Below, piece after piece: positions 1 through 12,939 of a stretch of 64,000 nucleotides of DNA; positions within the stretch are counted from its first letter, which is position 1, and every line of letters begins with the position of its first letter. The notes beneath the pieces are model-generated. The model was not told where the DNA came from. It searched no databases and saw nothing but the letters and a program-made list of their open reading frames with translations. The stretch covers positions 310,001 to 374,000 of the forward strand of contig JBAIAA010000239.1 of the NCBI GenBank assembly GCA_037893245.1, given 5' to 3'. Origin of the DNA: Crossaster papposus (Eukaryota; Echinodermata; Asteroidea; Velatida; Solasteridae). Position numbers and translations under genes: made by a program.

Positions 1-377
1 ATTCAATGCGAATTCAATGCGAATTCAATGCGAATTCAATGCGAATTCAATGCGAATTCAATGATTTAACTTATTCTTTGACGCATTTTTTGATGTGGGA
101 AGTCCCCCGCGGAAAATCCCCCCGCGGGAAATTTGATGATTTGATGATTTGATGATTTGATGATTTGATGATTTGATGATTCGATGATTCGATGATTCGA
201 TGATTCGATGATGTCCGATAATGTCCGATGATGTCCGATGATGTCCGATGATGTCCGATGATGTCCGATGATGTCCGGTGATGTCCGGTGATGTCCGGTG
301 ATGTCCGGTGATGTCCGGTGATGTCCGGTGATGTCCGGTGATGTCCGATGATGCCCGATGATGTCCGATGATGTCCG
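1..377 (+). repeat. Composite unit 0 (partial, right end only)
   Basis: This is the tail of a unit whose left part is outside the window. It has 11-bp repeats to about 63, the ~70-bp spacer with TTGACGCATT and two CCGCGG-type boxes (64-131), 8-bp repeats to about 207, then 10-bp repeats. A variant 10-mer (GTCCGATAAT, near 218) recurs at the same place in the unit ending at 12939. The stretch 58-384 appears identical to 12620-12946. Confidence 0.95.
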
Positions 378-2105
378 AATTCAATGCGAATTCAATGCGA
401 ATTCAATGCGAATTCAATGCGAATTCAATGCGAATTCAATGCGAATTCAATGCGAATTCAATGCGAATTCAATGCGAATTCAATGCGAATTCAATGCGAA
501 TTCAATGCGAATTCAATGCGAATTCAATGCGAATTCAATGCGAATTCAATGCGAATTCAATGCGAATTCATTGCGAATTCAATGCGAATTCAATGCGAAT
601 TCAATGCGAATTCAATGCGAATTCAATGCGAATTCAATGCGAATTCAATGCGAATTCAATGCGAATTCAATGCGAATTCAATGCGAATTCAATGCGAATT
701 CAATGCGAATTCAATGCGAATTCAATGCGAATTCAATGCGAATTCAATGCGAATTCAATGCGAATTCAATGCGAATTCAATGCGAATTCAATGCGAATTC
801 AATGCGAATTCAATGCGAATTCAATGCGAATTCAATGCGAATTCAATGCGAATTCAATGCGAATTCAATGCGAATTCAATGCGAATTCAATGCGAATTCA
901 ATGCGAATTCAATGCGAATTCAATGCGAATTCAATGCGAATTCAATGCGAATTCAATGCGAATTCAATGCGAATTCAATGCGAATTCAATGCGAATTCAA
1001 TGCGAATTCAATGCGAATTCAATGCGAATTCAATGCGAATTCAATGCGAATTCAATGCGAATTCAATGCGAATTCAATGCGAATTCAATGCGAATTCAAT
1101 GCGAATTCAATGCGAATTCAATGCGAATTCAATGAATTAATCTTTGACGTATTCTTTGACGCATTTTTAGATGTGGGAAGTCGCCTGCGGGAAATTGCCC
1201 CGCGGAAAATGCCCCAAGGGAAATTGCCCCACGGTAAATCCCCCCACGGGAAATCCCCCCCACGGGAAATTCCTCCCGGGGAAATCCCCTGCCGAATTCA
1301 AGGAATTATGCAAATTCAATGCGAATTCAATGAATTATTTGTTGACGCATTCAATGCGAATTCAATGCGAATTCAATGCCAATTCAATGCGAATTCAATG
1401 CGAATTCAATGATTTAACTTATTCTTTGACGCATTTTTTGATGTGGGAAGTCCCCCGCGGAAAATCCCCCCGCGGGAAATTTGATGATTTGATGATTTGA
1501 TGATTCGATGATTCGATGATGTCCGATGATGTCCGGTGATGTCCGGTGATGTCCGGTGATGTCCGGTGATGTCCGGTGATGTCCGATGATGTCCGATGAT
1601 GTCCGGTGATGTCCGGTGATGTCCGGTGATGTCCGGTGATGTCCGGTGATGTCCGGTGATGTCCGGTGATGTCCGATGATGTCCGATGATGTCCGATGAT
1701 GTCCGATGATGCCCGATGATGCCCGATGATGCCCGATGATGTCCGATGATGTCCGATGATGTCCGATGATGTCCGATGATGTCCGATGATGTCCGATGAT
1801 GTCCGATGATGTCCGGTGATGTCCGGTGATGTCCGGTGATGTCCGGTGATGTCCGGTGATGTCCGGTGATGTCCGGTGATGTCCGGTGATGTCCGGTGAT
1901 GTCCGGTGATGTCCGGTGATGTCCGATGATGTCCGATGATGTCCGATGATGTCCGATGATGTCCGGTGATGTCCGGTGATGTCCGGTGATGTCCGGTGAT
2001 GTCCGGTGATGTCCGGTGATGTCCGGTGATGTCCGGTGATGTCCGGTGATGTCCGGTGATGTCCGGTGATGTCCGGTGATGTCCGGTGATGTCCGGTGAT
2101 GTCCG
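378..2105 (+). repeat. Composite unit 1 (~1.73 kb, one linker)
   Basis: The 11-bp array runs 378-1134 with one variant copy near 570. The linker (1135-1345) is the form with a TAGATGTGGG start and a GCCTGCGGG box. A short 11-bp run follows to about 1408, then the spacer (to 1476), a few 8-bp repeats (to ~1520) and 10-bp repeats (1521-2105). The 10-bp array alternates blocks of A-type and G-type copies and has three consecutive GCCC-type copies at 1711-1740. Confidence 0.96.
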
Positions 2106-3802
2106 AATTCAATGCGAATTCAATGCGAATTCAATGCGAATTCAATGCGAATTCAATGCGAATTCAATGCGAATTCAATGCGAATTCAATGCGAATTCAA
2201 TGCGAATTCAATGCGAATTCAATGCGAATTCAATGCGAATTCAATGCGAATTCAATGCGAATTCAATGCGAATTCAATGCGAATTCAATGCGAATTCAAT
2301 GCGAATTCAATGCGAATTCAATGCGAATTCAATGCGAATTCAATGCGAATTCAATGCGAATTCAATGCGAATTCAATGCGAATTCAATGCGAATTCAATG
2401 CGAATTCAATGCGAATTCAATGCGAATTCAATGCGAATTCAATGCGAATTCAATGCGAATTCAATGCGAATTCAATGCGAATTCAATGCGAATTCAATGC
2501 GAATTCAATGCGAATTCAATGCGAATTCAATGCGAATTCAATGCGAATTCAATGCGAATTCAATGCGAATTCAATGCGAATTCAATGCGAATTCAATGCG
2601 AATTCAATGCGAATTCAATGCGAATTCAATGCGAATTCAATGCGAATTCAATGCGAATTCAATGCGAATTCAATGCGAATTCAATGCGAATTCAATGCGA
2701 ATTCAATGCGAATTCAATGCGAATTCAATGCGAATTCAATGCGAATTCAAAGCGAATTCAATGCGAATTCAATGCGAATTCAATGCGAATTCAATGCGAA
2801 TTCAATGCGAATTCAATGCGAATTCAATGCGAATTCAATGCGAATTCAATGCGAATTCAATGCGAATTCAATGAATTAATCTTTGACGTATTCTTTGACG
2901 CATTTTTAGATGTGGGAAGTCGCCTGCGGGAAATTGCCCCGCGGAAAATGCCCCAAGGGAAATTGCCCCACGGTAAATCCCCCCACGGGAAATCCCCCCC
3001 ACGGGAAATTCCTCCCGGGGAAATCCCCTGCCGAATTCAAGGAATTATGCAAATTCAATGCGAATTCAATGAATTATTCGTTGACGCATTCAATGCGAAT
3101 TCAATGCGAATTCAATGCCAATTCAATGATTTAACTTATTCTTTGACGCATTTTTTGATGTGGGAAGTCCCCCGCGGAAAATCCCCCCGCGGGAAATTTG
3201 ATGATTTGATGATTTGATGATTCGATGATTCGATGATGTCCGATGATGTCCGATGATGTCCGATGATGTCCGATGATGTCCGATGATGTCCGATGATGTC
3301 CGATGATGTCCGATGATGTCCGATGATGTCCGATGATGTCCGGTGATGTCCGGTGATGTCCGGTGATGTCCGGTGATGTCCGATGATGTCCGATGATGTC
3401 CGGTGATGTCCGATGATGTCCGATGATGTCCGGTGATGTCCGGTGATGTCCGGTGATGTCCGGTGATGTCCGGTGATGTCCGGTGATGTCCGGTGATGTC
3501 CGATGATGTCCGATGATGTCCGATGATGTCCGATGATGCCCGATGATGCCCGATGATGCCCGATGATGTCCGATGATGTCCGATGATGTCCGATGATGTC
3601 CGATGATGTCCGATGATGTCCGATGATGTCCGGTGATGTCCGGTGATGTCCGGTGATGTCCGGTGATGTCCGGTGATGTCCGGTGATGTCCGGTGATGTC
3701 CGGTGATGTCCGGTGATGTCCGGTGATGTCCGGTGATGTCCGGTGATGTCCGATGATGTCCGGTGATGTCCGGTGATGTCCGGTGATGTCCGGTGATGTC
3801 CG
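2106..3802 (+). repeat. Composite unit 2 (~1.70 kb, one linker)
   Basis: The 11-bp array is 2106-2873 with a variant copy reading AAAGCG near 2750, a marker shared with units 4, 5 and 6. The linker of the same form as unit 1 spans 2874-3085. The following 11-bp run is shorter than in unit 1. Then come the spacer, 8-bp repeats and the 10-bp array (about 3238-3802) with GCCC-type copies near 3538-3566. Confidence 0.96.
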
Positions 3803-4848
3803 AATTCAATGCGAATTCAATGCGAATTCAATGCGAATTCAATGCGAATTCAATGCGAATTCAATGCGAATTCAATGCGAATTCAATGCGAATTCAATGC
3901 GAATTCAATGCGAATTCAATGCGAATTCAATGCGAATTCAATGCGAATTCAATGCGAATTCAATGCGAATTCAATGCGAATTCAATGCGAATTCAATGCG
4001 AATTCAATGCGAATTCAATGCGAATTCAATGCGAATTCAATGCGAATTCAATGCGAATTCAATGCGAATTCAATGCGAATTCAATGCGAATTCAATGCGA
4101 ATTCAATGCGAATTCAATGCGAATTCAATGCGAATTCAATGCGAATTCAATGCGAATTCAATGCGAATTCAATGCGAATTCAATGCGAATTCAATGCGAA
4201 TTCAATGCATTAATCTTTGACGTATTCTTTGACGCATTTTTTGATGTGGGAAGTCGCCCGCGGGAAATGCCCCAAGGGAAATTGCCCCACGGGAAATCGC
4301 CCCACGGTAAATCCCCCCACGGGAAATCCCCCTCACGGGAAACTCCTCCCGGGGAAATCCCCTGCCGAATTCAAGGAATTATGAAAATTCAATGCGAATT
4401 CAATGAATTATTCGTTGACGCATTCAATGCGAATTCAATGCGAATTCAATGCGAATTCAATGCGAATTCAATGCGAATTCAATGATTTAACTTATTCTTT
4501 GACGCATTTTTTGATGTGGGAAGTCCCCCGCGGAAAATCCCCCCGCGGGAAATTTGATGATTTGATGATTTGATGATTTGATGATTTGATGATTTGATGA
4601 TTCGATGATTCGATGATTCGATGATTCGATGATGTCCGATGATGTCCGATGATGTCCGATGATGTCCGATGATGTCCGATGATGTCCGATGATGTCCGAT
4701 GATGTCCGATGATGTCCGATGATGTCCGATGATGTCCGATGATGTCCGATGATGTCCGGTGATGTCCGGTGATGTCCGGTGATGTCCGGTGATGTCCGGT
4801 GATGTCCGGTGATGTCCGATGATGCCCGATGATGTCCGATGATGTCCG
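3803..4848 (+). repeat. Composite unit 3 (~1.05 kb, short form)
   Basis: The 11-bp array is 3803-4207 and ends in GCATTAATC rather than GAATTAATC. The linker (4208-4420) is a different form: TTTGATGTGGG start, a direct CGGGAAATGCCCC join, and a CCCCTCACGGG box. The 8-bp array is longer than in units 1-2 (about 4552-4630) and the 10-bp array shorter (about 4631-4848). The linker is the same form as the last linker in units 10-13, 16 and 17. Confidence 0.95.
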
Positions 4849-6588
4849 AATTCAATGCGAATTCAATGCGAATTCAATGCGAATTCAATGCGAATTCAAT
4901 GCGAATTCAATGCGAATTCAATGCGAATTCAATGCGAATTCAATGCGAATTCAATGCGAATTCAATGCGAATTCAATGCGAATTCAATGCGAATTCAATG
5001 CGAATTCAATGCGAATTCAATGCGAATTCAATGCGAATTCAATGCGAATTCAATGCGAATTCAATGCGAATTCAATGCGAATTCAATGCGAATTCAATGC
5101 GAATTCAATGCGAATTCAATGCGAATTCAATGCGAATTCAATGCGAATTTAATGCGAATTCAATGCGAATTCAATGCGAATTCAATGCGAATTCAATGCG
5201 AATTCAATGCGAATTCAATGCGAATTCAATGCGAATTCAATGCGAATTCAATGCGAATTCAATGCGAATTCAATGCGAATTCAATGCGAATTCAATGCGA
5301 ATTCAAAGCGAATTCAATGCGAATTCAATGCGAATTCAATGCGAATTCAATGCGAATTCAATGCGAATTCAATGCGAATTCAATGCGAATTCAATGCGAA
5401 TTCAATGCGAATTCAATGGGAATTCAATGAATTAATCTTTGACGTATTCTTTGACGCATTTTTAGATGTGGGAAGTCGCCTGCGGGAAATTGCCCCGCGG
5501 AAAATGCCCCAAGGGAAATTGCCCCACGGTAAATCCCCCCACGGGAAATCCCCCCCACGGGAAATTCCTCCCGGGGAAATCCCCTGCCGAATTCAAGGAA
5601 TTATGCAAATTCAATGCGAATTCAATGAATTATTTGTTGACGCATTCAATGCGAATTCAATGCGAATTCAATGCCAATTCAATGCGAATTCAATGCGAAT
5701 TCAATGATTTAACTTATTCTTTGACGCATTTTTTGATGTGGGAAGTCCCCCGCGGAAAATCCCCCCGCGGGAAATTTGATGATTTGATGATTTGATGATT
5801 TGATGATTCGATGATTCGATGATGTCCGATGATGTCCGATGATGTCCGATGATGTCCGATGATGTCCGATGATGTCTGATGATGTCCGATGATGTCCGAT
5901 GATGTCCGATGATGTCCGATGATGTCCGATGATGTCCGATGATGTCCGATGATGTCCGATGATGTCCGATGATGTCCGATGATGTCCGGTGATGTCCGGT
6001 GATGTCCGGTGATGTCCGGTGATGTCCGGTGATGTCCGATGATGTCCGATGATGTCCGGTGATGTCCGGTGATGTCCGGTGATGTCCGGTGATGTCCGGT
6101 GATGTCCGGTGATGTCCGGTGATGTCCGATGATGTCCGATGATGTCCGATGATGTCCGGTGATGTCCGGTGATGTCCGGTGATGTCCGATGATGTCCGAT
6201 GATGTCCGATGATGTCCGATGATGCCCGATGATGCCCGATGATGCCCGATGATGTCCGATGATGTCCGATGATATCCGATGATGTCCGATGATGTCCGAT
6301 GATGTCCGATGATGTCCGGTGATGTCCGGTGATGTCCGGTGATGTCCGGTGATGTCCGGTGATGTCCGGTGATGTCCGGTGATGTCCGGTGATGTCCGGT
6401 GATGTCCGGTGATGTCCGGTGATGTCCGATGATGTCCGATGATGTCCGATGATGTCCGATGATGTCCGGTGATGTCCGGTGATGTCCGGTGATGTCCGGT
6501 GATGTCCGGTGATGTCCGGTGATGTCCGGTGATGTCCGATGATGTCCGGTGATGTCCGGTGATGTCCGGTGATGTCCGGTGATGTCCG
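4849..6588 (+). repeat. Composite unit 4 (~1.74 kb, one linker)
   Basis: The 11-bp array is 4849-5428 with variants near 5150 (T-type), 5306 (AAAGCG) and 5418 (TGGG). The linker of the unit 1 form spans 5429-5643. The 10-bp array is long (about 5821-6588), with a GTCTGATGAT variant near 5876, a GCCC triplet at about 6224-6250 and a GATATCCG variant near 6272. Confidence 0.96.
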
Positions 6589-8408
6589 AATTCAATGCGA
6601 ATTCAATGCGAATTCAATGCGAATTCAATGCGAATTCAATGCGAATTCAATGCGAATTCAATGCGAATTCAATGCGAATTCAATGCGAATTCAATGCGAA
6701 TTCAATGCGAATTCAATGCGAATTCAATGCGAATTCAATGCGAATTCAATGCGAATTCAATGCGAATTCAATGCGAATTCAATGCGAATTCAATGCGAAT
6801 TCAATGCGAATTCAATGCGAATTCAATGCGAATTCAATGCGAATTCAATGCGAATTCAAAGCGAATTCAATGCGAATTCAATGCGAATTCAATGCGAATT
6901 CAATGCGAATTCAATGCGAATTCAATGCGAATTCAATGCGAATTCAATGCGAATTCAATGCGAATTCAATGCGAATTCAATGCGAATTCAATGCGAATTC
7001 AATGCGAATTCAATGCGAATTCAATGCGAATTCAATGAATTAATCTTTGACGTATTCTTTGACGCATTTTTAGATGTGGGAAGTCGCCCGCGGGAAATTG
7101 CCCGGCGGAAAATGCCCCAAGGGAAATTGCCCCACGGTAAATCCCCCCACGGGAAATCCCCCCCACGGGAAATTCCTCCCGGGGAAATCCCCTGCCGAAT
7201 TCAAGGAATTATGCAAATTCAATGCGAATTCAATGAATTATTTGTTGACGCATTCAATGCGAATTCAATGCGAATTCAATGCCAATTCAATGCGAATTCA
7301 ATGCGAATTCAATGATTTAACTTATTCTTTGACGCATTTTTTGATGTGGGAAGTCCCCCGCGGAAAATCCCCCCGCGGGAAATTTGATGATTTGATGATT
7401 TGATGATTCGATGATTCGATGATGTCCGATGATGTCCGATGATGTCCGATGATGTCCGATGATGTCCGATGATGTCCGATGATGTCCGATGATGTCCGAT
7501 GATGTCCGATGATGTCCGGTGATGTCCGGTGATGTCCGGTGATGTCCGGTGATGTCCGGTGATGTCCGATGATGTCCGATGATGTCCGGTGATGTCCGGT
7601 GATGTCCGGTGATGTCCGGTGATGTCCGGTGATGTCCGGTGATGTCCGGTGATGTCCGATGATGTCCGATGATGTCCGATGATGTCCGATGATGCCCGAT
7701 GATGCCCGATGATGCCCGATGATGTCCGATGATGTCCGATGATGTCCGATGATGTCCGATGATGTCCGATGATGTCCGATGATGTCCGGTGATGTCCGGT
7801 GATGTCCGGTGATGTCCGGTGATGTCCGGTGATGTCCGGTGATGTCCGGTGATGTCCGGTGATGTCCGGTGATGTCCGATGATGTCCGATGATGTCCGAT
7901 GATGTCCGGTGATGTCCGGTGATGTCCGGTGATGTCCGATGATGTCCGATGATGTCCGATGATGTCCGATGATGCCCGATGATGCCCGATGATGCCCGAT
8001 GATGTCCGATGATGTCCGATGATATCCGATGATGTCCGATGATGTCCGATGATGTCCGATGATGTCCGGTGATGTCCGGTGATGTCCGGTGATGTCCGGT
8101 GATGTCCGGTGATGTCCGGTGATGTCCGGTGATGTCCGGTGATGTCCGGTGATGTCCGGTGATGTCCGATGATGTCCGATGATGTCCGATGATGTCCGAT
8201 GATGTCCGGTGATGTCCGGTGATGTCCGGTGATGTCCGGTGATGTCCGGTGATGTCCGGTGATGTCCGGTGATGTCCGGTGATGTCCGGTGATGTCCGGT
8301 GATGTCCGGTGATGTCCGGTGATGTCCGGTGATGTCCGATGATGTCCGATGATGTCCGGTGATGTCCGGTGATGTCCGGTGATGTCCGGTGATGTCCGGT
8401 GATGTCCG
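6589..8408 (+). repeat. Composite unit 5 (~1.82 kb, internally duplicated 10-bp array)
   Basis: The 11-bp array is 6589-7036 with the AAAGCG marker near 6859. The linker (7037-7250) carries small changes (GCCCGCGGG, CCGGCGG). The 10-bp array (about 7421-8408) is the longest in the window. It holds two GCCC triplets 280 bp apart (near 7691 and 7971), evidence of a 28-copy internal duplication. A GATATCCG variant near 8021 matches unit 4. Confidence 0.96.
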
Positions 8409-10068
8409 AATTCAATGCGAATTCAATGCGAATTCAATGCGAATTCAATGCGAATTCAATGCGAATTCAATGCGAATTCAATGCGAATTCAATGCGAATT
8501 CAATGCGAATTCAATGCGAATTCAATGCGAATTCAATGCGAATTCAATGCGAATTCAATGCGAATTCAATGCGAATTCAATGCGAATTCAATGCGAATTC
8601 AATGCGAATTCAATGCGAATTCAATGCGAATTCAATGCGAATTCAATGCGAATTCAATGCGAATTCAATGCGAATTCAATGCGAATTCAAAGCGAATTCA
8701 ATGCGAATTCAATGCGAATTCAATGCGAATTCAATGCGAATTCAATGCGAATTCAATGCGAATTCAATGCGAATTCAATGCGAATTAAATGCGAATTCAA
8801 TGCGAATTCAATGCGAATTCAATGCGAATTCAATGCGAATTCAATGCGAATTCAATGCGAATTCAATGCGAATTCAATGAATTAATCTTTGACGTATTCT
8901 TTGACGCATTTTTAGATGTGGGAAGTCGCCTGCGGGAAATTGCCCCGCGGAAAATGCCCCAAGGGAAATTGCCCCACGGTAAATCCCCCCACGGGAAATC
9001 CCCCCCACGGGAAATTCCTCCCGGGGAAATCCCCTGCCGAATTCAAGGAATTATGCAAATTCAATGCGAATTCAATGAATTATTTGTTGACGCATTCAAT
9101 GCGAATTCAATGCGAATTCAATGCCAATTCAATGCGAATTCAATGCGAATTCAATGATTTAACTTATTCTTTGACGCATTTTTTGATGTGGGAAGTCCCC
9201 CGCGGAAAATCCCCCCGCGGGAAATTTGATGATTTGATGATTTGATGATTTGATGATTCGATGATTCGATGATGTCCGATGATGTCCGATGATGTCCGAT
9301 GATGTCCGATGATGTCCGATGATGTCCGATGATGTCCGATGATGTCCGATGATGTCCGATGATGTCCGGTGATGTCCGGTGATGTCCGGTGATGTCCGGT
9401 GATGTCCGGTGATGTCCGATGATGTCCGATGATGTCCGGTGATGTCCGGTGATGTCCGGTGATGTCCGGTGATGTCCGGTGATGTCCGGTGATGTCCGGT
9501 GATGTCCGATGATGTCCGATGATGTCCGATGATGTCCGATGATGCCCGATGATGCCCGATGATGCCCGATGATGTCCGATGATGTCCGATGATGTCCGAT
9601 GATGTCCGATGATGTCCGATGATGTCCGATGATGTCCGGTGATGTCCGGTGATGTCCGGTGATGTCCGGTGATGTCCGGTGATGTCCGGTGATGTCCGGT
9701 GATGTCCGGTGATGTCCGGTGATGTCCGATGATGTCCGATGATGTCCGATGATGTCCGATGATGTCCGGTGATGTCCGGTGATGTCCGGTGATGTCCGGT
9801 GATGTCCGGTGATGTCCGGTGATGTCCGGTGATGTCCGGTGATGTCCGGTGATGTCCGGTGATGTCCGGTGATGTCCGGTGATGTCCGGTGATGTCCGGT
9901 GATGTCCGGTGATGTCCGATGATGTCCGGTGATGTCCGGTGATGTCCGGTGATGTCCGGTGATGTCCGGTGATGTCCGGTGATGTCCGGTGATGTCCGGT
10001 GATGTCCGGTGATGTCCGGTGATGTCCGGTGATGTCCGGTGATGTCCGGTGATGTCCGGTGATGTCCG
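8409..10068 (+). repeat. Composite unit 6 (~1.66 kb, one linker)
   Basis: The 11-bp array is 8409-8878 with AAAGCG near 8690 and an AAATGCG copy near 8787. The linker (8879-9092) is the unit 1 form. The 10-bp array (about 9271-10068) has one GCCC triplet near 9541 and a long, nearly uniform run of GTCCGGTGAT copies at its right end. Confidence 0.96.
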
Positions 10069-11828
10069 AATTCAATGCGAATTCAATGCGAATTCAATGC
10101 GAATTCAATGCGAATTCAATGCGAATTCAATGCGAATTCAATGCGAATTCAATGCGAATTCAATGCGAATTCAATGCGAATTCAATGCGAATTCAATGCG
10201 AATTCAATGCGAATTCAATGCGAATTCAATGCGAATTCAATGCGAATTCAATGCGAATTCAATGCGAATTCAATGCGAATTCAATGCGAATTCAATGCGA
10301 ATTCAATGCGAATTCAATGCGAATTCAATGCGAATTCAATGCGAATTCAATGCGAATTCAATGCGAATTCAATGCGAATTCAATGCGAATTCAATGCGAA
10401 TTCAATGCGAATTCAATGCGAATTCAATGCGAATTCAATGCGAATTCAATGCGAATTCAATGCGAATTCAATGCGAATTCAATGCGAATTCAATGCGAAT
10501 TCAATGCGAATTCAATGCGAATTCAATGCGAATTCAATGCGAATTCAATGCGAATTCAATGCGAATTCAATGCGAATTCAATGCGAATTCAATGCGAATT
10601 CAATGCGAATTCAATGCGAATTCAATGCGAATTCAATGCGAATTCAATGCGAATTCAATGCGAATTCAATGCGAATTCAATGCGAATTCAATGCGAATTC
10701 AATGCGAATTCAATGCGAATTCAATGCGAATTCAATGCGAATTCAATGCGAATTCAATGAATTAATCTTTGACGTATTCTTTGACGCATTTTTAGATGTG
10801 GGAAGTCGCCTGCGGGAAATTGCCCCGCGGAAAATGCCCCAAGGGAAATTGCCCCACGGTAAATCCCCCCACGGGAAATCCCCCCCACGGGAAATTCCTC
10901 CCGGGGAAATCCCCTGCCGAATTCAAGGAATTATGCAAATTCAATGCGAATTCAATGAATTATTTGTTGACGCATTCAATGCGAATTCAATGCGAATTCA
11001 ATGCCAATTCAATGCGAATTCAATGCGAATTCAATGATTTAACTTATTCTTTGACGCATTTTTTGATGTGGGAAGTCCCCCGCGGAAAATCCCCCCGCGG
11101 GAAATTTGATGATTTGATGATTTGATGATTTGATGATTCGATGATTCGATGATGTCCGATGATGTCCGATGATGTCCGATGATGTCCGATGATGTCCGAT
11201 GATGTCCGATGATGTCCGATGATGTCCGATGATGTCCGATGATGTCCGATGATGTCCGATGATGTCCGGTGATGTCCGGTGATGTCCGGTGATGTCCGGT
11301 GATGTCCGGTGATGTCCGATGATGTCCGATGATGTCCGGTGATGTCCGGTGATGTCCGGTGATGTCCGGTGATGTCCGGTGATGTCCGGTGATGTCCGGT
11401 GATGTCCGATGATGTCCGATGATGTCCGATGATGTCCGATGATGCCCGATGATGCCCGATGATGCCCGATGATGTCCGATGATGTCCGATGATGTCCGAT
11501 GATGTCCGATGATGTCCGATGATGTCCGATGATGTCCGATGATGTCCGGTGATGTCCGGTGATGTCCGGTGATGTCCGGTGATGTCCGGTGATGTCCGGT
11601 GATGTCCGGTGATGTCCGGTGATGTCCGGTGATGTCCGGTGATGTCCGGTGATGTCCGATGATGTCCGATGATGTCCGATGATGTCCGATGATGTCCGGT
11701 GATGTCCGGTGATGTCCGGTGATGTCCGGTGATGTCCGGTGATGTCCGGTGATGTCCGGTGATGTCCGGTGATGTCCGGTGATGTCCGGTGATGTCCGGT
11801 GATGTCCGGTGATGTCCGGTGATGTCCG
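10069..11828 (+). repeat. Composite unit 7 (~1.76 kb, one linker)
   Basis: The 11-bp array 10069-10758 shows no variant copy that I can see over about 690 bp. The linker of the unit 1 form spans 10759-10972. The 10-bp array (about 11151-11828) has a GCCC triplet near 11441 flanked by A-type copies, in the same order of blocks as units 5 and 6. Confidence 0.96.
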
Positions 11829-12939
11829 AATTCAATGCGAATTCAATGCGAATTCAATGCGAATTCAATGCGAATTCAATGCGAATTCAATGCGAATTCA
11901 ATGCGAATTCAATGCGAATTCAATGCGAATTCAATGCGAATTCAATGCGAATTCAATGCGAATTCAATGCGAATTCAATGCGAATTCAATGCGAATTCAA
12001 TGCGAATTCAATGCGAATTCAATGCGAATTCAATGCGAATTCAATGCGAATTCAATGCGAATTCAATGCGAATTCAATGCGAATTCAATGCGAATTCAAT
12101 GCGAATTCAATGCGAATTCAATGCGAATTCAATGCGAATTCAATGCGAATTCAATGCGAATTCAATGCGAATTCAATGCGAATTCAATGCGAATTCAATG
12201 CGAATTCAATGCGAATTTAATGCGAATTCAATGCGAATTCAATGCGAATTCAATGCGAATTCAATGCGAATTCAATGAATTAATCTTTGACGTATTCCTT
12301 GACGCATTTTTTTATGTGGGAAGTCGCCCGCGGGAAATCGCCCCGCGTAAAATGCCCCAAGGGAAATTGCCCCACGGGAATTCGCCCCACGGTAAATCCC
12401 CCCACGGGAAATCCCCCCACGGGAAATTCCTCCCGGGGAAATCCCCTGCCGAATTCAAGGAATTATGGAAATTCAATGCGAATTCAATGAATTATTCGTT
12501 GACGTATTCTTTGACGTATTTGTTGACGCATTCAATGCGAATTCAATGCGAATTCAATGCGAATTCAATGCGAATTCAATGCGAATTCAATGCGAATTCA
12601 ATGCGAATTCAATGCGAATTCAATGATTTAACTTATTCTTTGACGCATTTTTTGATGTGGGAAGTCCCCCGCGGAAAATCCCCCCGCGGGAAATTTGATG
12701 ATTTGATGATTTGATGATTTGATGATTTGATGATTTGATGATTCGATGATTCGATGATTCGATGATTCGATGATGTCCGATAATGTCCGATGATGTCCGA
12801 TGATGTCCGATGATGTCCGATGATGTCCGATGATGTCCGGTGATGTCCGGTGATGTCCGGTGATGTCCGGTGATGTCCGGTGATGTCCGGTGATGTCCGG
12901 TGATGTCCGATGATGCCCGATGATGTCCGATGATGTCCG
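11829..12939 (+). repeat. Composite unit 8 (~1.11 kb, second linker form)
   Basis: The 11-bp array 11829-12276 has one T-type copy near 12218. The linker (12277-12530) is a longer form: ATTCCTTGACG start, TTTATGTGGG, CCGCGTAAAATG, a GGGAATTCGCC box, and a doubled TTGACGTATT tail. The 10-bp array is short and begins with the GATAAT variant. The whole tail matches unit 0. Confidence 0.95.

Noticed and set aside
1135-1345. Linker as a structured RNA gene or terminator
   Set aside because: The stems come from degenerate GGGAAAT/CCCC repeats. I found no tRNA, 5S or snRNA signature.
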